NCBI GenBank assembly: GCA_020847375.1
Contig: JADLCB010000018.1
Coordinates: 1 to 39,913 of the forward strand
Reading direction: 5' to 3'
Source of the DNA: Phycisphaerales bacterium
GTDB lineage: Bacteria; Planctomycetota; Phycisphaerae; Tepidisphaerales; Tepidisphaeraceae
DNA length: 39,913 nucleotides
Every line of letters begins with the position of its first letter. Positions within the stretch are counted from its first letter, which is position 1. Below are positions 33,020-39,913 of the stretch, one piece after another. The notes under the pieces are model-generated. The model was not told where the DNA came from and did no database searches. It worked only from the letters and a program-made list of their open reading frames with translations. The position numbers and the translations under genes are program-made.

Positions 33020-36000
33020 TCACTCCTGCCCCAGTTTTTCGTAATACGTCTTCAGCGCCCCCTGCCAGGCGGGCGGCAGACTCCCCTGCATCGTGTCGCG
33101 GATTTCATCATCCACCCGTCTGGCCAGGCTGGGCGTGGTGTCATGTTCAACGTGAATCTGCCCCTCCACCAGCAACCGGCTGGTATCCAGGCTGTTGAGC
33201 AGCACATCTTTGCGCCGCAGTGCCGTCTGATACCGATTGGCTTGCAGATCGCTTTCGACCCGTCGCATCAGCGCGATGGAATTGAGCAGCTTGAATTGAT
33301 CATATCGACCCACCCGATACTGCAAATTCAAGCGTTCTGCCCGATTGCGCAATTGCGCCTGCTTCTGGCGCAAACGCTCCATCTGCGCCTGATGCTGCGA
33401 CGAGGGAACCGGCCCTTCCAGTCCCTGCCCGCCCTGCCCCGATAACTTGCCCCCACCCGTCGCCCCACCCACCGGATCGGTTGACACATCCTTGATCTGC
33501 CCCTGCTCAAATGCCGTTGGATCAAGTCGCGTCGGTGTATTGCGCCCTCCCTTGCCGGTGGCCGTTTCTTCAACAAACTCACCCTGGGAGCGCCCGGAAC
33601 GCCCTTCGCCCGCGCGCCCTCCCATCTCGTTATTATTGGGCAGTTGATTGCCTGTCACCCCTTTGGCACTCATATTGGCAATCGGCCCGTCCGCAGTGTC
33701 CCACCCTGCGCCCTTGTCCAGACTGTCGGTCCAGTTGGCGTTGGTGTCTTCAATTTCATCAAACAAATCCTCCTGCTCCTCCATCAATTCACCAATCAGA
33801 TCCTCCAGTTGATCCGGCAGCTCCGGCATGGGCGTATCGACCTTTTCCACCGGATCTTCCATGGTCCATTTGATCCGATCGGGTTCATCCATCAGCCATT
33901 TTTCCAGATTCGATTGAATTTCGCTGGCCAGCTCCAGGCTTGATTCCTCCAGCGACACCGCCAGTTCAATCGGATCCTTTTGCAAGGCATTCTTCGCCAT
34001 CGTCACTTCGCTGTAGACTTCCAGCAGTTCCTTGAGCAGCGAGCTGTTGGCCATGTCCTGCTCAGCCATCTTGGAAAAATCGCTGATCTTTTGCTGCAGA
34101 AATGCATCCAGTTTCTCCTGGGACTGCAGCAATTCCTCCTTCAATTTTTTGTCGGCATCATCCCAGTTATCCACCGGCTTTTTCGCCAGGGCAGCCGACT
34201 GATCCAAAATGCGCTGCTGCTGAGCGATGAACTCCTTGAGCGCTTCATTGAGTTTCTCAAACGCCGCCCTGGCCTTCAGGTCGCCGCCTTTACTGCCCGA
34301 CTGTTCCGCCAGCGGATCGGGCAGCACATCGAGCATCGCCAGCAGGCTTTGCAACGTGCTGACAATCCGTTGCTGACGATTCACCAGCTCATGCAACAAT
34401 CCGCGGCGCTGCTCCACAACCAGTTCCTCGATGATTGACGCCGGCAGATCCGTTGCATCTTTCGCCAGACCATACGCCAACACCTGCAAGGTCTTTTGCA
34501 CCTGGCGCGTCGCTTGATCAAATTCAAAATGCTCCGCCGTCTGGATCATCATCGTCTGCAGACTCCCCTGTCCCTGGCCAATTACCGCCAGCGCCTGTGG
34601 TTGGTCTGGCGCAATCGTCATGGTCTGGTTGAGTAAATCCTGTTGAAGTTTGAGCATCTCGCGCAATCGCGCGCGCAATTGATCGGCCTGTTGCTTGTAC
34701 TCGGCTGCAATTTGCTCAGGATCACGAAAGCGAATTTCAAATATCGCCGATCGAGTCGTCTGGCTGGTCAACGCGCCACTGGTGACGGGATCATCCACGC
34801 CGCGCTGGAAGGAACCATCAGGCCCGTACGCCGGTGGCCTCGACTCGGCACTGATATCGCGGTTGTCGCTCACCTCCACCTGCACGCGCACCGACTGGCC
34901 ATGACGCCGACTTGTCGGAGGCACATCCAGCACCTGCGCCAACGTCGCTGATCGACCGGACAACCGCTGTTCATGGACCACCGCCAGCGGCGCGTCAGCA
35001 CTGCTGGCCATCAAAATTCGCGCCGAGGACAAACCATGATCATCCCCAACGACCGCTGCGAGATTCAACGGCGCATCGGGCGCAACAGACGCATCCTGCC
35101 CCGGCCACTTCATCTCCAGCGTCGGTGGCGCATCGGGCGTACAACCAATCATCAGCGGTTGATCCGGCAGTGCAGCAGTGATCTGCCCCATGGCGCTCAT
35201 CAGCAGCACCTGGAGACTGGTTGGTTGATTGATGTCAAACCCTGCTGTGAAAACCGTGCCGCCGCTGGCCATCTTCATGATGCGGGGTTGATCGGTCTGT
35301 CCCAGTTGCAACATCGCTCCGCCCATCGCCAGATCAATGCCTGCGGTCAATTCGATCCGCGACCCTTGCACCACGGTGATCGGCGTGCTGGCTGTGTCGC
35401 GTGTATCGATCCGAATCGTCTGTCCGGGCAACTGCGTATATCCCGGCGGCGTCACCTCCAGGCGCAACTCCGTCAGCTTGACCTGCGGAACAACCGTCAC
35501 CGTGTACCACGGCGACTGCGATGCGCCGACTTCCACACGATAGCGCAACGAGCTGGCGATAAACTCCGCCCGGTAGCTGTAGCTCAGCACACCTTCAGCA
35601 CCGACCGCTGGTGTAAGCAAGGCATCCGGCAGCGTATGATCAAAAATCAACTTCGCTTGCGGTTGATCCGGCCCGCTGGCGGTAATGGCGATTTCCAACG
35701 GCTGACCTGCCACCAAAGTGACATTACCCGGTGCCACCTGCTGGATATTCATCACGCCGACTCGATTGACGAAGCTGACCGGCGCCAGCATCTGCCGCCA
35801 CCCGTGCGCTAATGCGCCCGGCAATAAAAACGCCACCAGCAAGGCGATCATCAAGGTAACCGTCAGCTTCAAACCGACAGGCCGCAGCTCCGCAAAACGT
35901 ACCGCTTCATCCAACGGCTGATGGCGCGATGTCGTCAGCACCTCATCAAAGATGGCTGGGATAAACGGAGAGTTCTGCAGCTCCGGCGCATCGGCCAGTA

Positions 36001-36334
36001 AAAGCGTGTTGGTCAAACCGTTGTGCAGACCATCGACCCGGCGTTCCACCAGCTCCGCCACCTCCAGCAGTCGCGGGCGAATCAGCAACGGATGCACAAC
36101 CCACCGCACCCCCGAAACAATCATCCAACCGGCCCAGATCACCACCACCCCCAGCGTCAGCCACCCCTGCCCCAGACCATGCGCCGCCAGCATGGTCGCA
36201 AGTGTGGCGACAATCCCAAACCCCAGCCACAACATCATCCCACGCACGAGCAGCCACAACCGGTAGCGCTGCATAACCGCCTCGAGACGGTCGGCGATCA
36301 ACAGAAAAGATGGATGGCGGCCAAGCTGAGTCAT
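33020..36334 (-). CDS. Very large membrane and coiled-coil protein, DUF4175-like
   Basis: An approximately 1104-residue protein. Two hydrophobic segments near the N-terminus (LWLLVRGMMLWLGFGIVATLATMLAA; LTLGVVVIWAGWMIVSGVRWVV) and a third (KLTVTLMIALLVAFLLPGALAHGW) are followed by beta-rich Ig-like regions. A long acidic coiled coil follows (AAEYKQQADQLRARLREMLKLQQ..., QSQEKLDAFLQQKISDFSKMAEQ), then a Gly-rich stretch and a basic coiled tail. This is the DUF4175/TIGR02302 plan, function unknown. ATG 36334 is preferred, because the frame extended to 36493 reads into the palindromic element. GGGAGG lies 13 bases upstream, a long spacing, so the start is uncertain. Confidence 0.75.
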   Translation of the reverse strand: MTQLGRHPSFLLIADRLEAVMQRYRLWLLVRGMMLWLGFGIVATLATMLAAHGLGQGWLTLGVVVIWAGWMIVSGVRWVVHPLLIRPRLLEVAELVERRVDGLHNGLTNTLLLADAPELQNSPFIPAIFDEVLTTSRHQPLDEAVRFAELRPVGLKLTVTLMIALLVAFLLPGALAHGWRQMLAPVSFVNRVGVMNIQQVAPGNVTLVAGQPLEIAITASGPDQPQAKLIFDHTLPDALLTPAVGAEGVLSYSYRAEFIASSLRYRVEVGASQSPWYTVTVVPQVKLTELRLEVTPPGYTQLPGQTIRIDTRDTASTPITVVQGSRIELTAGIDLAMGGAMLQLGQTDQPRIMKMASGGTVFTAGFDINQPTSLQVLLMSAMGQITAALPDQPLMIGCTPDAPPTLEMKWPGQDASVAPDAPLNLAAVVGDDHGLSSARILMASSADAPLAVVHEQRLSGRSATLAQVLDVPPTSRRHGQSVRVQVEVSDNRDISAESRPPAYGPDGSFQRGVDDPVTSGALTSQTTRSAIFEIRFRDPEQIAAEYKQQADQLRARLREMLKLQQDLLNQTMTIAPDQPQALAVIGQGQGSLQTMMIQTAEHFEFDQATRQVQKTLQVLAYGLAKDATDLPASIIEELVVEQRRGLLHELVNRQQRIVSTLQSLLAMLDVLPDPLAEQSGSKGGDLKARAAFEKLNEALKEFIAQQQRILDQSAALAKKPVDNWDDADKKLKEELLQSQEKLDAFLQQKISDFSKMAEQDMANSSLLKELLEVYSEVTMAKNALQKDPIELAVSLEESSLELASEIQSNLEKWLMDEPDRIKWTMEDPVEKVDTPMPELPDQLEDLIGELMEEQEDLFDEIEDTNANWTDSLDKGAGWDTADGPIANMSAKGVTGNQLPNNNEMGGRAGEGRSGRSQGEFVEETATGKGGRNTPTRLDPTAFEQGQIKDVSTDPVGGATGGGKLSGQGGQGLEGPVPSSQHQAQMERLRQKQAQLRNRAERLNLQYRVGRYDQFKLLNSIALMRRVESDLQANRYQTALRRKDVLLNSLDTSRLLVEGQIHVEHDTTPSLARRVDDEIRDTMQGSLPPAWQGALKTYYEKLGQE

Positions 36335-36460
36335 GAGACCGATCAAACCTCCCATATAAAAGGTCGCGATTGCGCTGAACCACATTGTATCAGCGCACGT
36401 CATTGTACTATCGTCTTGGGCACAAGCATCACTTCCGGGCATTTCCGCCCGGATAAAACA

Positions 36461-36604
36461 CAGGGTAAACACAAGTAGGCGTCCGATAGGCAATCTCTTA
36501 CGAGCCGCGACCGTGAGGGAGCGGTTTGGGGGCCAATCACCGCGCCCTCACGGTCGCGGCTCGTTAATACATCAACCCTCGCGGGCTACTTGCGATTGCC
36601 CTGG
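36461..36604. mobile_element. Palindromic REP/MITE-like element, copy 2 (inverted)
   Basis: A second copy of the element at 8905-9049, in the opposite orientation. The core inverted repeat (36500-36525 and 36539-36564) has one mismatch in 26. The ends are CAGGGTAAACACAAGTAG (36461-36478) and the complement at 36586-36604. Only a few bases differ from copy 1 between hairpin and ends; loops differ completely. It sits between divergent genes (36334 and 36682), so it does not act as a terminator here. The remaining 36605-36681 holds the upstream region of the lipoprotein. Confidence 0.85.
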
Positions 36605-36681
36605 GATAAAACAGGATTTACGACTTACTCCGCGATGGTTTTGCTTATACACTTGCAGCCTGCGTCCTCACGGAGAAAACG

Positions 36682-37815
36682 ATGAACCCCATCCGCCTGC
36701 TTGCTCTTTGCCTCTGCCTGAGTCTGGCTGGTTCGTGCGTTAACCGCCCGAGTTCATCCAACCAATCCACTTCCACGGCAACCGAATCACCCGCCGATAC
36801 GGCCAATCAAACCATGCCATCGTCGGTGATGACCACATCCGCTGCAACGGGACAGACCAACAAATTCGACCATATCACCGTCGATGTTGCTGCCCGTCAG
36901 GTGCGCGTGCAATGCCAGGCGCTGCATGTGACGGCTCCGTTGGAGTTTCTCTGCGTGCGCAATGGCGGTCCTGAACACGAAGCCCTGCTCCGAACCGCCG
37001 CCCGACCATCGGACATTCATCTGGGCCTGCTGATGCTCGGTCTGCAACCGGGAAAACCCTTTTTTTATTCCGAACCGGCCAAACGCTGGTTTGCGCCCAG
37101 CGGTCCACCTCTGCGCCTCACGCTTGAATTCGAGAAGGACGGTCGCCAGATCCGCGCCACCGCCAACCGCTTCATGCGCGATATTCAGACCCATCAGCCC
37201 ATGCCCGATCTACCTTGGATTTTTGTCGGTTCACAGATCATGGACGATGGCACCTATGCCGCCAATCTGGCTGGCTATGTGGTCAGCACGGTCAACTTTG
37301 AACTGACCGTCATCGACGTGCCGGCTCTGCGTTCCAGCGCCAATGACACGCTCGAATGGGAAGCGGATCTTGACGCTCTGCCGGCCGAGGGAACGCCGGT
37401 GACGATGATCATTGAACCTGTCGGGCAGGATGAACAATTATCTGAAGCATCTGCGCCAACGACTTCAACTGTCCCACCTGCCTCTGCTGCTCCAGAAAAA
37501 TCAGATTCATCATCGGCTGCCCCTGCCCCCGCGACCACCGCCGCAACGACCCAAAATGATCCCGAACCGGTCTATCACGGTCTGCAACCCGATCAACAGC
37601 GCCTCGATGCCCTGAAACAACGCTGGGAAAAGGCTGTTTGGCCCAGTGCCGCAACGCTGCAGTCCGCCGCCCAGACCCATTACGATGTCATCATGTCCCT
37701 GCGCCAGGAGCAACAGCGCCTGATCGAGGAGGCTGACCGTATCCAGCGCCTGATTGATGACCTTGACCGCCAATATCAGGATATCACGACGCCGCACCCG
37801 TCAACCCTGCCCTAA
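36682..37815 (+). CDS. YdjY-domain lipoprotein
   Basis: A 377-residue lipoprotein: MNPIRLLALCLCLSLAGSC with the lipidated cysteine in LAGSC, followed by a Ser/Thr-rich linker. The central domain (about 62-250) has the YdjY pattern: PLEFLCVRNGGPEHEALLRT, then DIHLGLLMLGLQPGKPF, then PWIFVGSQIMDDGTY, then EWEADLDALPAEGTPVTMIIEPV. A Pro/Ala/Ser-rich linker and a C-terminal coiled coil (SLRQEQQRLIEEADRIQRLIDDLDRQY) follow. YdjY domains are frequent in planctomycetes; function is unknown. GGAG lies six bases before ATG 36682. The next membrane-protein gene starts directly after it. Confidence 0.88.
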   Translation: MNPIRLLALCLCLSLAGSCVNRPSSSNQSTSTATESPADTANQTMPSSVMTTSAATGQTNKFDHITVDVAARQVRVQCQALHVTAPLEFLCVRNGGPEHEALLRTAARPSDIHLGLLMLGLQPGKPFFYSEPAKRWFAPSGPPLRLTLEFEKDGRQIRATANRFMRDIQTHQPMPDLPWIFVGSQIMDDGTYAANLAGYVVSTVNFELTVIDVPALRSSANDTLEWEADLDALPAEGTPVTMIIEPVGQDEQLSEASAPTTSTVPPASAAPEKSDSSSAAPAPATTAATTQNDPEPVYHGLQPDQQRLDALKQRWEKAVWPSAATLQSAAQTHYDVIMSLRQEQQRLIEEADRIQRLIDDLDRQYQDITTPHPSTLP

Positions 37816-37818
37816 ATA

Positions 37819-38556
37819 ATGGCCAGAACCGGCATTGCGCCTGGGGCAACAGCCAATCACTTGACCATGACTCCCATGCCTCAATCTTTATTTTCATCGC
37901 AGCGCTGGCGGATTTATCTGCTGGGGTTGGCGATGGGATTGCTGGCTGGCGTATGCAGTTACCAAGCGGCGGGACTTACGCTGGGATTTTTTTTCGCAGC
38001 CATTGCCATGCCCAGCCTGCTCGCGCCGGTACTGGCTGCTGGTCAAAATCAATGGTTCGATCGGTTTTTTGTCGTCTCGGGGATTGCTGATGGTACAGCC
38101 TTGACCCTGTTGATTGCTGTTTTCACACCGGCAATCTCGTTCTGGCAATGGGTGCAGTTTTATCTTTTGATCCTCGCGTGGGTTGGGCTTTTGGGTGCTG
38201 CCGTCAGTCTATTGATCCACTGGCGCATTTCACGATGGATCGCCAGCATACTGGTCACACTTGGGGCAATGCTCTGCTTGACCTGGCCCCTCTGGCTGGC
38301 GCGCGTATTGACGCAATCGATGGTCAATCAACTCACAGCCGTTCATCCGCTGTTTTCCGTCAATGCTCTGGTTCAGCAGCGCCTGGGCTTGTGGAGTGAA
38401 CAGGCGGGTGTCGCCTACGCACTGACCAACCTCAATCAGGATATCCCCCAGCGCCTGCCATCAACTCCCTGGCCCGCCATTGCAGCCCAGCTCATTCTCA
38501 CCGCCATGCTGCTGCTTTTGATTCGCCTGACTGGCCGAGAAGGCAAAAACGGATAA
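37819..38556 (+). CDS. Polytopic membrane protein of unknown function
   Basis: A 245-residue protein with about six hydrophobic segments (IYLLGLAMGLLAGVCSYQAAGL; GFFFAAIAMPSLLAPVLAA; DGTALTLLIAVFTPAISFW; YLLILAWVGLLGAAVSLLI; SILVTLGAMLCLTWPLWLA; IAAQLILTAMLLLLIRL). The start may be ATG 37819, three bases after the upstream stop, or the later ATG at 37867 (MTPMPQS). It is probably co-transcribed with the YdjY lipoprotein. No motif is recognised. Confidence 0.75.
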   Translation: MARTGIAPGATANHLTMTPMPQSLFSSQRWRIYLLGLAMGLLAGVCSYQAAGLTLGFFFAAIAMPSLLAPVLAAGQNQWFDRFFVVSGIADGTALTLLIAVFTPAISFWQWVQFYLLILAWVGLLGAAVSLLIHWRISRWIASILVTLGAMLCLTWPLWLARVLTQSMVNQLTAVHPLFSVNALVQQRLGLWSEQAGVAYALTNLNQDIPQRLPSTPWPAIAAQLILTAMLLLLIRLTGREGKNG

Positions 38557-38603
38557 TTCGCAAAGGCCCACCTGGCAATACTGCCAGCCTGATCCGCTTT
38601 GGT

Positions 38604-39485
38604 TTAATTTTGTTGACCGGGAATGCTACGTTCGCTGGCCAGCGCCGCGGCAATCGACGATTGGCTGGGCAACTGGCCGGAAATGATCAGCGGCGCGATA
38701 AAATATCGGACAAAAAGATAGCTCATCGGGCCGATATGGTCGCCGGCATTGTCCAGCTCCTGCCATGCTGGCCGATAGGACATGCTGACCAGTTTGGCAT
38801 ATTCCAGCCTGTCCGCCTGCGGTGATATGACAAATCCAACCCGACCCGCCGCTTCGGTGTGGGCACCATCCATCGTGCCGGCCACCTGTGTTCCCCAGCC
38901 CAGCACCAGATCCTGATCACTGACAAAAACCCACGCTCGTGTTCGTACATGTCGCAAAGCACGGGTCAGGTCATATTCCGGCGACAACGCCGGTGCCAGC
39001 AGAATCAGTTGATCAATCTGCGCGGCTTGCGGCAACTGCTCCAGCGCCCAAACGGCAATGGCACAGCCGCCACTATGGGCGATGAGCGTCAGCGTTTGAT
39101 CCGGGTGATCGGTTAAACGCTGCTGAATCCAAGCTGCCACTTTTTGCTTCTGACGATTTTTATTGGTGAGATCATGCAAAGCTGCAAGACCCGGATCGCC
39201 ATTCGTCCAGTCATAATACCCAACCCCCCAACCGGACAGACCATCCGTCAGCCCGCGCATTAAATTACCATCGGCCCAGAGAAACCCGCCCACCCCGGGC
39301 AGGTGCAGCACATAGGGCGAAATCGCCGCCGCCGTAGGATCACCATCAACCGCAAGGGGTTGAATCAATACCGCGCTAGGTGAATCCTCACTTGCTGACA
39401 GTCCGACAGGGCAAACGAGCAGACCGACGATGGCCATCATCATCAATACCAGGCGCCAATTGCTGCGTTGCTTGCCCGTCCGCAT
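38604..39485 (-). CDS. Exported or membrane-anchored alpha/beta hydrolase
   Basis: A 293-residue protein. A basic N-terminus and hydrophobic core (NWRLVLMMMAIVGLLVCPVGLSAS) form a signal peptide or anchor. The hydrolase core has AHSGGCA with nucleophile S138, the acidic residue D190 or D192 in VFVSDQDLVLG, and catalytic histidine H250 in NAGDHIGPMS. The oxyanion region is HLPGVGG. The substrate is unknown; lipase-like or esterase-like action is plausible. ATG 39485 has GGAG four bases upstream. Frames extended to 39524 or 39596 read across the rRNA terminator and are rejected. Confidence 0.8.
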   Translation of the reverse strand: MRTGKQRSNWRLVLMMMAIVGLLVCPVGLSASEDSPSAVLIQPLAVDGDPTAAAISPYVLHLPGVGGFLWADGNLMRGLTDGLSGWGVGYYDWTNGDPGLAALHDLTNKNRQKQKVAAWIQQRLTDHPDQTLTLIAHSGGCAIAVWALEQLPQAAQIDQLILLAPALSPEYDLTRALRHVRTRAWVFVSDQDLVLGWGTQVAGTMDGAHTEAAGRVGFVISPQADRLEYAKLVSMSYRPAWQELDNAGDHIGPMSYLFVRYFIAPLIISGQLPSQSSIAAALASERSIPGQQN

Positions 39486-39524
39486 ATCACTCCATAGTAC
39501 GTCATCGCCATTATCGATGCGCAT

Positions 39525-39558
39525 AAAAAAACCCCGCCCTGCAATAGGACGAGGTTTT
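39525..39558 (-). terminator. Intrinsic terminator of the 16S rRNA transcript
   Basis: On the minus strand AAAACCTCGTCC (39558-39547) pairs with GGGCGGGGTTTT (39539-39528), with two G-U pairs, and is followed by seven T. It lies 143 bases after the 16S 3' end, with no 23S, 5S or tRNA gene between. Confidence 0.85.
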
Positions 39559-39696
39559 GATATTTGATCTCTGACAAATGAATAGTCGGTTACCATCCGT
39601 TCACGTCACCGCGAACGTTTTTGAGATTTGCATCTCAAACGAGACTGTGCTGACTGTATCCTGATCAGGTCGCCCTGACCGGAAATCTAAGTAATC

Positions 39697-39913
<217 letters not shown>

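Noticed and set aside
36335..36493. Extended N-terminus of the DUF4175-like protein
   Set aside because: The extra residues are encoded by the palindromic element and its flank, and similar residues occur next to nadA in the other copy.

Overview
This window looks like a chromosome segment from a planctomycete, most likely of the class Phycisphaerae. The evidence is indirect but consistent. There are two PEP-CTERM proteins, one carrying T5SS/PEP-CTERM repeats. There is a pseudopilin-like protein with an H-x9-DG type C-terminus, a YdjY-domain lipoprotein and a very large DUF4175-like membrane protein. Sensor proteins have TQP-rich linkers, and a 16S rRNA gene ends without a linked 23S gene. 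Gene density is ordinary, and most transcription units are one to three genes long.

Layout. At 1-2310, a minus-strand acetolactate synthase gene (ilvB) has its own intrinsic terminator. Upstream it has a promoter, a 13-residue branched-chain-rich leader peptide and hairpins that look like a transcription attenuator. At 2400-6900 lies an accessory island of four minus-strand genes: a small exported protein, two PEP-CTERM proteins and a degenerate receiver-like protein. The island is interleaved with three same-orientation arrays of a 102-103 bp tandem repeat. At 7260-10240 are an isolated nuoF and nadA, with a 145 bp palindromic mobile-type element between them. At 10488-12175 is a zinc/manganese-type ABC transporter (ATPase and permease). 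At 12241-16170 are a large exported protein, a thiamine-binding (MTH1187-type) protein, a lipoprotein, an MscL channel with an added zinc ribbon, and a small helical protein.

At 16533-19121 a pseudopilin-like gene and a PepSY membrane protein follow a strong promoter that carries two similar inverted-repeat operators 31 bp apart. A small zinc-ribbon protein lies convergent to them. At 19357-23335 a sigma-54 response regulator faces away from a hybrid-type sensor kinase with a periplasmic CXXCH haem motif. At 23557-25278 is the rpsP-trmD-rplS translation cluster. The rest holds a PhoPQ-type hydrolase, queE, an amidohydrolase, tRNA-Arg(TCG), a YeiH-family transporter, a cardiolipin-synthase-like protein, pgl, the DUF4175-like gene, a second copy of the palindromic element, the YdjY lipoprotein, a polytopic membrane protein, an alpha/beta hydrolase and the 3' end of 16S rRNA.

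The observations most worth a second look are the ilvB attenuator, the 102-103 bp repeat arrays and their C/U-rich transcripts, the paired operator at 16539-16586, the haem-type sensor kinase, the MscL zinc-ribbon fusion, the two-copy palindromic element and the solitary 16S gene. All family assignments come from reading motifs by eye. No database search was possible.
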